NCBI RefSeq assembly: GCF_964340395.1 | Contig: NC_135549.1 | Location: forward strand, 31,106,832 to 31,170,831 | DNA: 64,000 bases | Direction: 5' to 3' | DNA from: Glandiceps talaboti | Lineage: Eukaryota; Hemichordata; Enteropneusta; Spengelidae | Part shown: positions 34,838-49,800 of the stretch, piece after piece | Numbering within the stretch: the first letter of the stretch is position 1 | How the letters are laid out: the number at the start of each line of letters is the position of its first letter | Program-made: the position numbers and the translations under genes | Notes under the pieces: generated by a model | What the model was told of the DNA's origin: nothing | Databases searched by the model: none | What the model saw: only the letters and a program-made list of their open reading frames with translations

Positions 34838-37800
34838 CTGAAAGGAATGAATCAAACAATACAGTATAAACTTATTGATGGAATGAAATAACAGTCATTT
34901 AGATTTTAATATTTACTCTTAAAGTTGCCACTACTCAATGTAACCTTTTTGAAAAGATATTACCACTGATAATAAAGTTATTCTAATCTCCAAAATATTA
35001 CTTCATTCAGCTACAATCTACTTGTGACACAAGGTTGTCACTACTTGTCATGTGCTTAGTACTGACAAAAGACCCTTTAGTTAATTTGTACTTTCCATTG
35101 GTGAAGGAAAACAATATTGGGCAACATAATCTAATGACCATTTTCAGTAATTTTACAAGTCCAAAATCTTCACTTACTTCTTCCTCTTCTTGATTGGCTG
35201 TCTGATCTTCATCTGCCATCTGTTTTCGTGCCATCTTCCTTGGCCTTGGGGTTCCATCCTGAAAGGAATGAATCAAACAATACAGTATAAACTTATTGAT
35301 GGAATGAAATAACAGTCATTTAGATTTTAATATTTACTCTTAAAGTTGCCACTACTCAATGTAACCTTTTTGAAAAGATATTACCACTGATAATAAAGTG
35401 ATTCTAATCTCCAAAATATTACTTCATTCAGCTACAATCTACTTGTGACACAAGGTTGTCACTACTTGTCATGTGCTTAGTACTGACAAAAGACCCTTTA
35501 GTTAACTTGTACTTTCCATTGGTGAAGGAAAACAATATTGAGCAACAAAACCTAATGATCATTTTCAGTAATTTTACAATTCCAAAATCTTCACTTACTT
35601 CTTCCTCTTCTTGATTGGCTGTCTGGTCTTCATCTGCCATCTGTGTTCGTGCCATCTTCCTTGGCCTTGGGGTTCCATCCTGAAAGGAATGAATCAAACA
35701 ATACAGTATAAACTTATTGATGGAATGAAATAACAGTCATTTAGATTTTAATATTTACTCTTAAAGTTGCCACTACTCAATGTAACCTTTTTGAAAAGAT
35801 ATTACCACTGATAATAAAGTGATTCTAATCTCCAAAATATTACTTCATTCAGCTACAATCTACTTGTGACACAAGGTTGTCACTACTTGTCATGTGCTTA
35901 GTACTGACAAAAGACCCTTTAGTTAACTTGTACTTTCCATTGGTGAAGGAAAACAATATTGGGCAACAAAATCTAATGACCATTTTCAGTAATTTTACAA
36001 TTCCAAAATCTTCACTTACTTCTTCCTCTTCTTGATTGGCTGTCTGATCTTCATCTGCCATCTGTGTTCGTGCCATCTTCCTTGGCCTTGGGGTTCCATC
36101 CTGAATGGAATGAATCAAACAATACAGTATAAACTTATTGATGGAATGAAATAACAGTCATTTAGATTTTAATATTTACTTTTAAAGTTGCCACTACTCA
36201 ATATAACCTTTTTGAAAAGATATTACCTGTGATAATAAAGTGATTCTAATCTCCAAAATATTACTTCATTCAGCTACAATCTACTTGTGACACAAGGTTG
36301 TCACTACTTGTCATGTGCTTAGTTCTGACAAAAGACCCTTTAGTTAACTTGTACTTTCCATTGGTGAAGGAAAACAATATTGGGCAACAAAACCTAATGA
36401 TCATTTTCAGTAATTTTACAATACCAAAATCTTCACTTACTTCTTCCTCTTCTTGATTGGCTGTCTGGTCTTCATCTGCCATCTGTGTTCGTGCCATCTT
36501 CCTTGGCCTTGGGGTTCCATCCTGAATGGAATGAATCAAACAATACAGTATAAACTTATTGATGGAATGAAATAACAGTCATTTAGATTTTAATATTTAC
36601 TCTTAAAGTTGCCACTACTCAATGTAACCTTTTTGAAAAGGTATTACCACTGATAATAAAGTGATTCTAATCTCCAAAATATTACTTCATTCAGCTACAA
36701 TCTACTTGTGACACAAGGTTGTCACTACTTGTCATGTGCTTAGTACTGACAAAAGACCCTTTAGTTAACTTGTACTTTCCATTGGTGAAGGAAAACAATA
36801 TTGGGCAACAAAATCTAATGACCATTTTCAGTAATTTTACAATTCCAAAATCTTCACTTACTTCTTCCTCTTCTTGATTGGCTGTCTGATCTTCATCTGC
36901 CATCTGTTTTCGTGCCATCTTCCTTGGCCTTGGGGTTCCATCCTGAAAGGAATGAATCAAACAATACAGTATAAACTTATTGATGGAATGAAATAACAGT
37001 CATTTAGATTTTAATATTTACTCTTAAAGTTGCCACTACTCAATGTAACCTTTTTGAAAAGATATTACCACTGATAATAAAGTTATTCTAATCTCCAAAA
37101 TATTACTTCATTCAGCTACAATCTACTTGTGACACCAGGTTGTCACTACTTGTCATGTGCTTAGTACTGACAAAAGACCCTTTAGTTAACTTGTACTTTC
37201 CATTGGTGAAGGAAAACAATATTGGGCAACAAAATCTAATGACCATTTTCAGTAATTTTACAATTCCAAAATCTTCACTTACTTCTTCCTCTTCTTGATT
37301 GGCTGTCTGATCTTCATCTGCCATCTGTTTTCGTGCCATCTTCCTTGGCCTTGGGGTTCCATCCTGAAAGGAATGAATCAAACAATACAGTATAAACTTA
37401 TTGATGGAATGAAATAACAGTCATTTAGATTTTAATATTTACTCTTAAAGTTGCCACTACCCAATGTATCCTTTTTGAAAAGATATTACCACTGATAATA
37501 AAGTTATTCTAATCTCCAAAATATTACTTCATTCAGCTACAATCTACTTGTGACACAAGGTTGTCACTACTTTTCATGTGCTTAGTACTGACAAAAGACC
37601 CTTTAGTTAACTTGTACTTTCCATTGGTGAAGGAAAACAATATTGGGCAACAAAATCTAATGACCATTTTCAGTAATTTTACAATTCCAAAATCTTCACT
37701 TACTTCTTCCTCTTCTTGATTGGCTGTCTGATCTTCATCTGCCATCTGTTTTCGTGCCATCTTCCTTGGCCTTGGGGTTCCATCCTGAAAGGAATGGATC

Positions 37801-40800
37801 AACCAATACAGTATAAACTTATTGATGGAATGAAATAACAGTCATTTAGATTTTAATATTTACTCTTAAAGTTGCCACTACTCAATGTAACCTTTTTGAA
37901 AAGATATTACCACTGATAATAAAGTTATTCTAATCTCCAAAATATTACTTCATTCAGCTACAATCTACTTGTGACACAAGGTTGTCACTACTTGTCATGT
38001 GCTTAGTACTGACAAAAGACCCTTTAGTTAACTTGTACTTTCCATTGGTGAAGGAAAACAATATTGGGCATCAAAACCTAATGATCATTTTCAGTAATTT
38101 TACAATTCCAAAATCTTCACTTACTTCTTCCGCTTCTTGATTGGCTGTCTGGTCTTCATCTGCCATCTGTTTTCGTGCCATCTTCCTTGGCCTTGGGGTT
38201 CCATCCTGAAAGGAATGAATCAAACAATACAGTATAAACTTATTGATGGAATGAAATAACAGTCATTTAGATTTTAATATTTACTCTTAAAGTTGCCACT
38301 ACCCAATGTAACCTTTTTGAAAAGATATTACCACTGATAATAAAGTTATTCTAATCTCCAAAATATTACTTCATTCAGCTACAATCTACTTGTGACACAA
38401 GGTTGTCACTACTTTTCATGTGCTTAGTACTGACAAAAGACCCTTTAGTTAACTTGTACTTTCCATTGGTGAAGGAAAACAATATTGGGCAACAAAATCT
38501 AATGACCATTTTCAGTAATTTTACAATTCCAAAATCTTCACTTACTTCTTCCTCTTCTTGATTGGCTGTCTGATCTTCATCTGCCATCTGTTTTCGTGCC
38601 ATCTTCCTTGGCCTTGGGGTTCCATCCTGAAAGGAATGAATCAAACAATACAGTATAAACTTATTGATGGAATGAAATAACAGTCATTTAGATTTTAATA
38701 TTTACTCTTAAAGTTGCCACTACTCAATGTAACCTTTTTGAAAAGATATTACCACTGATAATAAAGTGATTCTAATCTCCAAAATATTACTTCATTCAGC
38801 TACAATCTACTTGTGACACAAGGTTGTCACTACTTGTCATGTGCTTAGTACTGACAAAAGACCCTTTAGTTAACTTGTACTTTCCATTGGTGAAGGAAAA
38901 CAATATTGGGCAACAAAATCTAATGACCATTTTCAGTAACTTTACAATTCCAAAATCTTCACTTACTTCTTCCTCTTCTTGATTGGCTGTCTGATTTTCA
39001 TCTGCCATCTGTTTTCGTGCCATCTTCCTTGGCCTTGGGGTTCCATCCTGAAAGGAATGAATCAAACAATACAGTATAAACTTATTGATGGAATGAAATA
39101 ACAGTCATTTAGATTTTAATATTTACTCTTAAAGTTGCCACTACTCAATGTAACCTTTTTGAAAAGATATTACCACTGATAATAAAGTGATTCTAATCTC
39201 CAAAATATTACTTCATTCAGCTACAATCTACTTGTGACACAAGGTTGTCACTACTTGTCATGTGCTTAGTACTGACAAAAGACCCTTTAGTTAACTTGTA
39301 CTTTCCATTGGTGAAGGAAAACAATATTGAGCAACAAAACCTAATGATCATTTTCAGTAATTTTACAATTCCAAAATCTTCACTTACTTCTTCCTCTTCT
39401 TGATTGGCTGTCTGATCTTCATCTGCCATCTGTTTTCGTGCCATCTTCCTTGGCCTTGGGGTTCCATCCTGAAAGGAATGAATCAAACAATACAGTATAA
39501 ACTTATTGATGGAATGAAATAACAGTCATTTAGATTTTAATATTTACTCTTAAAGTTGCCACTACTCAATGTAACCTTTTTGAAAAGATATTACCACTGA
39601 TAATAAAGTGATTCTAATCTCCAAAATATTACTTCATTCAGCTACAATCTACTTGTGACACAAGGTTGTCACTACTTGTCATGTGCTTAGTACTGACAAA
39701 AGACCCTTTAGTTAACTTGTACTTTCCATTGGTGAAGGAAAACAATATTGGGCAACAAAATCTAATGACCATTTTCAGTAATTTTACAATTCCAAAATCT
39801 TCACTTACTTCTTCCTCTTCTTGATTGGCTGTCTGATCTTCATCTGCCATCTGTTTTCGTGCCATCTTCCTTGGCCTTGGGGTTCCATCCTGAAAGGAAT
39901 GAATCAAACAATACAGTATAAACTTATTGATGGATTGAAATAACAGTCATTTAGATTTTAATATTTACTCTTAAAGTTGCCACTACTCAATATAACCTTT
40001 TTGAAAAGATATTACCACTGATAATAAAGTTATTCTGATCTCCAAAATATTACTTCATTCAGGTACAATCTACTTGTGACACAAGGTTGTCACTACTTGT
40101 CATGTGCTTAGTACTGACAAAAGACCCTTTAGTTAACTTGTACTTTCCATTGGTGAAGGAAAACAATATTGAGCAACAAAATCCAATGATCATTTTCAGT
40201 AATTTTACAATTCCAAAATCTTCACTTACTTCTTCCTCTTCTTGATTGGCTGTCTGATCTTCATCTGCCATCTGTGTTCGTGCCATCTTCCTTGGCCTTG
40301 GGGTTCCATCCTGAATGGAATGAATCAAACAATACAGTATAAACTTATTGATGGAATGAAATAACAGTCATTTAGATTTTAATATTTACTTTTAAAGTTG
40401 CCACTACTCAATATAACCTTTTTGAAAAGATATTACCTGTGATAATAAAGTGATTCTAATCTCCAAAATATTACTTCATTCAGCTACAATCTACTTGTGA
40501 CACAAGGTTGTCACTACTTGTCATGTGCTTAGTTCTGACAAAAGACCCTTTAGTTAACTTGTACTTTCCATTGGTGAAGGAAAACAATATTGGGCAACAA
40601 AACCTAATGATCATTTTCAGTAATTTTACAATACCAAAATCTTCACTTACTTCTTCCTCTTCTTGATTGGCTGTCTGGTCTTCATCTGCCATCTGTGTTC
40701 GTGCCATCTTCCTTGGCCTTGGGGTTCCATCCTGAATGGAATGAATCAAACAATACAGTATAAACTTATTGATGGAATGAAATAACAGTCATTTAGATTT

Positions 40801-43800
40801 TAATATTTACTCTTAAAGTTGCCACTACTCAATGTAACCTTTTTGAAAAGGTATTACCACTGATAATAAAGTGATTCTAATCTCCAAAATATTACTTCAT
40901 TCAGCTACAATCTACTTGTGACACAAGGTTGTCACTACTTGTCATGTGCTTAGTACTGACAAAAGACCCTTTAGTTAACTTGTACTTTCCATTGGTGAAG
41001 GAAAACAATATTGGGCAACAAAATCTAATGACCATTTTCAGTAATTTTACAATTCCAAAATCTTCACTTACTTCTTCCTCTTCTTGATTGGCTGTCTGAT
41101 CTTCATCTGCCATCTGTTTTCGTGCCATCTTCCTTGGCCTTGGGGTTCCATCCTGAAAGGAATGAATCAAACAATACAGTATAAACTTATTGATGGAATG
41201 AAATAACAGTCATTTAGATTTTAATATTTACTCTTAAAGTTGCCACTACTCAATGTAACCTTTTTGAAAAGATATTACCACTGATAATAAAGTTATTCTA
41301 ATCTCCAAAATATTACTTCATTCAGCTACAATCTACTTGTGACACCAGGTTGTCACTACTTGTCATGTGCTTAGTACTGACAAAAGACCCTTTAGTTAAC
41401 TTGTACTTTCCATTGGTGAAGGAAAACAATATTGGGCAACAAAATCTAATGACCATTTTCAGTAATTTTACAATTCCAAAATCTTCACTTACTTCTTCCT
41501 CTTCTTGATTGGCTGTCTGATCTTCATCTGCCATCTGTTTTCGTGCCATCTTCCTTGGCCTTGGGGTTCCATCCTGAAAGGAATGAATCAAACAATACAG
41601 TATAAACTTATTGATGGAATGAAATAACAGTCATTTAGATTTTAATATTTACTCTTAAAGTTGCCACTACCCAATGTATCCTTTTTGAAAAGATATTACC
41701 ACTGATAATAAAGTTATTCTAATCTCCAAAATATTACTTCATTCAGCTACAATCTACTTGTGACACAAGGTTGTCACTACTTTTCATGTGCTTAGTACTG
41801 ACAAAAGACCCTTTAGTTAACTTGTACTTTCCATTGGTGAAGGAAAACAATATTGGGCAACAAAATCTAATGACCATTTTCAGTAATTTTACAATTCCAA
41901 AATCTTCACTTACTTCTTCCTCTTCTTGATTGGCTGTCTGATCTTCATCTGCCATCTGTTTTCGTGCCATCTTCCTTGGCCTTGGGGTTCCATCCTGAAA
42001 GGAATGGATCAACCAATACAGTATAAACTTATTGATGGAATGAAATAACAGTCATTTAGATTTTAATATTTACTCTTAAAGTTGCCACTACTCAATGTAA
42101 CCTTTTTGAAAAGATATTACCACTGATAATAAAGTTATTCTAATCTCCAAAATATTACTTCATTCAGCTACAATCTACTTGTGACACAAGGTTGTCACTA
42201 CTTGTCATGTGCTTAGTACTGACAAAAGACCCTTTAGTTAACTTGTACTTTCCATTGGTGAAGGAAAACAATATTGGGCATCAAAACCTAATGATCATTT
42301 TCAGTAATTTTACAATTCCAAAATCTTCACTTACTTCTTCCGCTTCTTGATTGGCTGTCTGGTCTTCATCTGCCATCTGTTTTCGTGCCATCTTCCTTGG
42401 CCTTGGGGTTCCATCCTGAAAGGAATGAATCAAACAATACAGTATAAACTTATTGATGGAATGAAATAACAGTCATTTAGATTTTAATATTTACTCTTAA
42501 AGTTGCCACTACCCAATGTAACCTTTTTGAAAAGATATTACCACTGATAATAAAGTTATTCTAATCTCCAAAATATTACTTCATTCAGCTACAATCTACT
42601 TGTGACACAAGGTTGTCACTACTTTTCATGTGCTTAGTACTGACAAAAGACCCTTTAGTTAACTTGTACTTTCCATTGGTGAAGGAAAACAATATTGGGC
42701 AACAAAATCTAATGACCATTTTCAGTAATTTTACAATTCCAAAATCTTCACTTACTTCTTCCTCTTCTTGATTGGCTGTCTGATCTTCATCTGCCATCTG
42801 TTTTCGTGCCATCTTCCTTGGCCTTGGGGTTCCATCCTGAAAGGAATGAATCAAACAATACAGTATAAACTTATTGATGGAATGAAATAACAGTCATTTA
42901 GATTTTAATATTTACTCTTAAAGTTGCCACTACTCAATGTAACCTTTTTGAAAAGATATTACCACTGATAATAAAGTGATTCTAATCTCCAAAATATTAC
43001 TTCATTCAGCTACAATCTACTTGTGACACAAGGTTGTCACTACTTGTCATGTGCTTAGTACTGACAAAAGACCCTTTAGTTAACTTGTACTTTCCATTGG
43101 TGAAGGAAAACAATATTGGGCAACAAAATCTAATGACCATTTTCAGTAACTTTACAATTCCAAAATCTTCACTTACTTCTTCCTCTTCTTGATTGGCTGT
43201 CTGATCTTCATCTGCCATCTGTTTTCGTGCCATCTTCCTTGGCCTTGGGGTTCCATCCTGAAAGGAATGAATCAAACAATACAGTATAAACTTATTGATG
43301 GAATGAAATAACAGTCATTTAGATTTTAATATTTACTCTTAAAGTTGCCACTACTCAATGTAACCTTTTTGAAAAGATATTACCACTGATAATAAAGTGA
43401 TTCTAATCTCCAAAATATTACTTCATTCAGCTACAATCTACTTGTGACACAAGGTTGTCACTACTTGTCATGTGCTTAGTACTGACAAAAGACCCTTTAG
43501 TTAACTTGTACTTTCCATTGGTGAAGGAAAACAATATTGGGCAACAAAATCTAATGACCATTTTCAGTAATTTTACAATTCCAAAATCTTCACTTACTTC
43601 TTCCTCTTCTTGATTGGCTGTCTGATCTTCATCTGCCATCTGTTTTCGTGCCATCTTCCTTGGCCTTGGGGTTCCATCCTGAAAGGAATGAATCAAACAA
43701 TACAGTATAAACTTATTGATGGAATGAAATAACAGTCATTTAGATTTTAATATTTACTCTTAAAGTTGCCACTACTCAATGTAACCTTTTTGAAAAGATA

Positions 43801-46800
43801 TTACCACTGATAATAAAGTGATTCTAATCTCCAAAGTATTACTTCATTCAGCTACAATCTACTTGTGACACAAGGTTGTCACTACTTGTCATGTGCTTAG
43901 TACTGACAAAAGACCCTTTAGTTAACTTGTACTTTCCATTGGTGAAGGAAAACAATATTGGGCAACAAAATCTAATGACCATTTTCAGTAATTTTACAAT
44001 TCCAAAATCTTCACTTACTTCTTCCTCTTCTTGATTGGCTGTCTGGTCTTCATCTGCCATCTGTTTTCGTGCCATCTTCCTTGGCCTTGGGGTTCCATCC
44101 TGAAAGGAATGAATCAAACAATACAGTATAAACTTATTGATGGAATGAAATAACAGTCATTTAGATTTTAATATTTACTCTTAAAGTTGCCACTACTCAA
44201 TGTAACCTTTTTGAAAAGATATTACCACTGATAATAAAGTTATTCTAATCTCCAAAATATTACTTCATTCAGCTACAATCTACTTGTAACACAAGGTTGT
44301 CACTACTTGTCATGTGCTTAGTACTGACAAAAGACCCTTTAGTTAACTTGTACTTTCCATTGGTGAAGGAAAACAATATTGGGCAACAAAATCTAATGAC
44401 CATTTTCAGTAATTTTACAATTCCAAAATCTTCACTTACTTCTTCCTCTTCTTGATTGGCTGTCTGATCTTCATCTGCCATCTGTTTTCGTGCCATCTTC
44501 CTTGGCCTTGGGGTTCCATCCTGAAAGGAATGAATCAAACAATACAGTATAAACTTATTGATGGAATGAAATAACAGTCATTTAGATTTTAATATTTACT
44601 CTTAAAGTTGCCACTACTCAATATAACCTTTTTGAAAAGATATTACCACTGATAATAAAGTTATTCTGATCTCCAAAATATTACTTCATTCAGGTACAAT
44701 CTACTTGTGACACAAGGTTGTCACTACTTGTCATGTGCTTAGTACTGACAAAAGACCCTTTAGTTAACTTGTACTTTCCATTGGTGAAGGAAAACAATAT
44801 TGAGCAACAAAATCCAATGATCATTTTCAGTAATTTTACAATTCCAAAATCTTCACTTACTTCTTCCTCTTCTTGATTGGCTGTCTGATCTTCATCTGCC
44901 ATCTGTGTTCGTGCCATCTTCCTTGGCCTTGGGGTTCCATCCTGAATGGAATGAATCAAACAATACAGTATAAACTTATTGATGGAATGAAATAACAGTC
45001 ATTTAGATTTTAATATTTACTTTTAAAGTTGCCACTACTCAATATAACCTTTTTGAAAAGATATTACCTGTGATAATAAAGTGATTCTAATCTCCAAAAT
45101 ATTACTTCATTCAGCTACAATCTACTTGTGACACAAGGTTGTCACTACTTGTCATGTGCTTAGTTCTGACAAAAGACCCTTTAGTTAACTTGTACTTTCC
45201 ATTGGTGAAGGAAAACAATATTGGGCAACAAAACCTAATGATCATTTTCAGTAATTTTACAATACCAAAATCTTCACTTACTTCTTCCTCTTCTTGATTG
45301 GCTGTCTGGTCTTCATCTGCCATCTGTGTTCGTGCCATCTTCCTTGGCCTTGGGGTTCCATCCTGAATGGAATGAATCAAACAATACAGTATAAACTTAT
45401 TGATGGAATGAAATAACAGTCATTTAGATTTTAATATTTACTCTTAAAGTTGCCACTACTCAATGTAACCTTTTTGAAAAGGTATTACCACTGATAATAA
45501 AGTGATTCTAATCTCCAAAATATTACTTCATTCAGCTACAATCTACTTGTGACACAAGGTTGTCACTACTTGTCATGTGCTTAGTACTGACAAAAGACCC
45601 TTTAGTTAACTTGTACTTTCCATTGGTGAAGGAAAACAATATTGGGCAACAAAATCTAATGACCATTTTCAGTAATTTTACAATTCCAAAATCTTCACTT
45701 ACTTCTTCCTCTTCTTGATTGGCTGTCTGATCTTCATCTGCCATCTGTTTTCGTGCCATCTTCCTTGGCCTTGGGGTTCCATCCTGAAAGGAATGAATCA
45801 AACAATACAGTATAAACTTATTGATGGAATGAAATAACAGTCATTTAGATTTTAATATTTACTCTTAAAGTTGCCACTACTCAATGTAACCTTTTTGAAA
45901 AGATATTACCACTGATAATAAAGTTATTCTAATCTCCAAAATATTACTTCATTCAGCTACAATCTACTTGTGACACCAGGTTGTCACTACTTGTCATGTG
46001 CTTAGTACTGACAAAAGACCCTTTAGTTAACTTGTACTTTCCATTGGTGAAGGAAAACAATATTGGGCAACAAAATCTAATGACCATTTTCAGTAATTTT
46101 ACAATTCCAAAATCTTCACTTACTTCTTCCTCTTCTTGATTGGCTGTCTGATCTTCATCTGCCATCTGTTTTCGTGCCATCTTCCTTGGCCTTGGGGTTC
46201 CATCCTGAAAGGAATGAATCAAACAATACAGTATAAACTTATTGATGGAATGAAATAACAGTCATTTAGATTTTAATATTTACTCTTAAAGTTGCCACTA
46301 CCCAATGTATCCTTTTTGAAAAGATATTACCACTGATAATAAAGTTATTCTAATCTCCAAAATATTACTTCATTCAGCTACAATCTACTTGTGACACAAG
46401 GTTGTCACTACTTTTCATGTGCTTAGTACTGACAAAAGACCCTTTAGTTAACTTGTACTTTCCATTGGTGAAGGAAAACAATATTGGGCAACAAAATCTA
46501 ATGACCATTTTCAGTAATTTTACAATTCCAAAATCTTCACTTACTTCTTCCTCTTCTTGATTGGCTGTCTGATCTTCATCTGCCATCTGTTTTCGTGCCA
46601 TCTTCCTTGGCCTTGGGGTTCCATCCTGAAAGGAATGGATCAACCAATACAGTATAAACTTATTGATGGAATGAAATAACAGTCATTTAGATTTTAATAT
46701 TTACTCTTAAAGTTGCCACTACTCAATGTAACCTTTTTGAAAAGATATTACCACTGATAATAAAGTTATTCTAATCTCCAAAATATTACTTCATTCAGCT

Positions 46801-49800
46801 ACAATCTACTTGTGACACAAGGTTGTCACTACTTGTCATGTGCTTAGTACTGACAAAAGACCCTTTAGTTAACTTGTACTTTCCATTGGTGAAGGAAAAC
46901 AATATTGGGCATCAAAACCTAATGATCATTTTCAGTAATTTTACAATTCCAAAATCTTCACTTACTTCTTCCGCTTCTTGATTGGCTGTCTGGTCTTCAT
47001 CTGCCATCTGTTTTCGTGCCATCTTCCTTGGCCTTGGGGTTCCATCCTGAAAGGAATGAATCAAACAATACAGTATAAACTTATTGATGGAATGAAATAA
47101 CAGTCATTTAGATTTTAATATTTACTCTTAAAGTTGCCACTACCCAATGTAACCTTTTTGAAAAGATATTACCACTGATAATAAAGTTATTCTAATCTCC
47201 AAAATATTACTTCATTCAGCTACAATCTACTTGTGACACAAGGTTGTCACTACTTTTCATGTGCTTAGTACTGACAAAAGACCCTTTAGTTAACTTGTAC
47301 TTTCCATTGGTGAAGGAAAACAATATTGGGCAACAAAATCTAATGACCATTTTCAGTAATTTTACAATTCCAAAATCTTCACTTACTTCTTCCTCTTCTT
47401 GATTGGCTGTCTGATCTTCATCTGCCATCTGTTTTCGTGCCATCTTCCTTGGCCTTGGGGTTCCATCCTGAAAGGAATGAATCAAACAATACAGTATAAA
47501 CTTATTGATGGAATGAAATAACAGTCATTTAGATTTTAATATTTACTCTTAAAGTTGCCACTACTCAATGTAACCTTTTTGAAAAGATATTACCACTGAT
47601 AATAAAGTGATTCTAATCTCCAAAATATTACTTCATTCAGCTACAATCTACTTGTGACACAAGGTTGTCACTACTTGTCATGTGCTTAGTACTGACAAAA
47701 GACCCTTTAGTTAACTTGTACTTTCCATTGGTGAAGGAAAACAATATTGGGCAACAAAATCTAATGACCATTTTCAGTAACTTTACAATTCCAAAATCTT
47801 CACTTACTTCTTCCTCTTCTTGATTGGCTGTCTGATCTTCATCTGCCATCTGTTTTCGTGCCATCTTCCTTGGCCTTGGGGTTCCATCCTGAAAGGAATG
47901 AATCAAACAATACAGTATAAACTTATTGATGGAATGAAATAACAGTCATTTAGATTTTAATATTTACTCTTAAAGTTGCCACTACTCAATGTAACCTTTT
48001 TGAAAAGATATTACCACTGATAATAAAGTGATTCTAATCTCCAAAATATTACTTCATTCAGCTACAATCTACTTGTGACACAAGGTTGTCACTACTTGTC
48101 ATGTGCTTAGTACTGACAAAAGACCCTTTAGTTAACTTGTACTTTCCATTGGTGAAGGAAAACAATATTGGGCAACAAAATCTAATGACCATTTTCAGTA
48201 ATTTTACAATTCCAAAATCTTCACTTACTTCTTCCTCTTCTTGATTGGCTGTCTGATCTTCATCTGCCATCTGTTTTCGTGCCATCTTCCTTGGCCTTGG
48301 GGTTCCATCCTGAAAGGAATGAATCAAACAATACAGTATAAACTTATTGATGGAATGAAATAACAGTCATTTAGATTTTAATATTTACTCTTAAAGTTGC
48401 CACTACTCAATGTAACCTTTTTGAAAAGATATTACCACTGATAATAAAGTGATTCTAATCTCCAAAGTATTACTTCATTCAGCTACAATCTACTTGTGAC
48501 ACAAGGTTGTCACTACTTGTCATGTGCTTAGTACTGACAAAAGACCCTTTAGTTAACTTGTACTTTCCATTGGTGAAGGAAAACAATATTGGGCAACAAA
48601 ATCTAATGACCATTTTCAGTAATTTTACAATTCCAAAATCTTCACTTACTTCTTCCTCTTCTTGATTGGCTGTCTGGTCTTCATCTGCCATCTGTTTTCG
48701 TGCCATCTTCCTTGGCCTTGGGGTTCCATCCTGAAAGGAATGAATCAAACAATACAGTATAAACTTATTGATGGAATGAAATAACAGTCATTTAGATTTT
48801 AATATTTACTCTTAAAGTTGCCACTACCCAATGTATCCTTTTTGAAAAGATATTACCACTGATAATAAAGTTATTCTAATCTCCAAAATATTACTTCATT
48901 CAGCTACAATCTACTTGTGACACAAGGTTGTCACTACTTTTCATGTGCTTAGTACTGACAAAAGACCCTTTAGTTAACTTGTACTTTCCATTGGTGAAGG
49001 AAAACAATATTGGGCAACAAAATCTAATGACCATTTTCAGTAATTTTACAATTCCAAAATCTTCACTTACTTCTTCCTCTTCTTGATTGGCTGTCTGATC
49101 TTCATCTGCCATCTGTTTTCGTGCCATCTTCCTTGGCCTTGGGGTTCCATCCTGAAAGGAATGGATCAACCAATACAGTATAAACTTATTGATGGAATGA
49201 AATAACAGTCATTTAGATTTTAATATTTACTCTTAAAGTTGCCACTACTCAATGTAACCTTTTTGAAAAGATATTACCACTGATAATAAAGTTATTCTAA
49301 TCTCCAAAATATTACTTCATTCAGCTACAATCTACTTGTGACACAAGGTTGTCACTACTTGTCATGTGCTTAGTACTGACAAAAGACCCTTTAGTTAACT
49401 TGTACTTTCCATTGGTGAAGGAAAACAATATTGGGCATCAAAACCTAATGATCATTTTCAGTAATTTTACAATTCCAAAATCTTCACTTACTTCTTCCGC
49501 TTCTTGATTGGCTGTCTGGTCTTCATCTGCCATCTGTTTTCGTGCCATCTTCCTTGGCCTTGGGGTTCCATCCTGAAAGGAATGAATCAAACAATACAGT
49601 ATAAACTTATTGATGGAATGAAATAACAGTCATTTAGATTTTAATATTTACTCTTAAAGTTGCCACTACCCAATGTAACCTTTTTGAAAAGATATTACCA
49701 CTGATAATAAAGTTATTCTAATCTCCAAAATATTACTTCATTCAGCTACAATCTACTTGTGACACAAGGTTGTCACTACTTTTCATGTGCTTAGTACTGA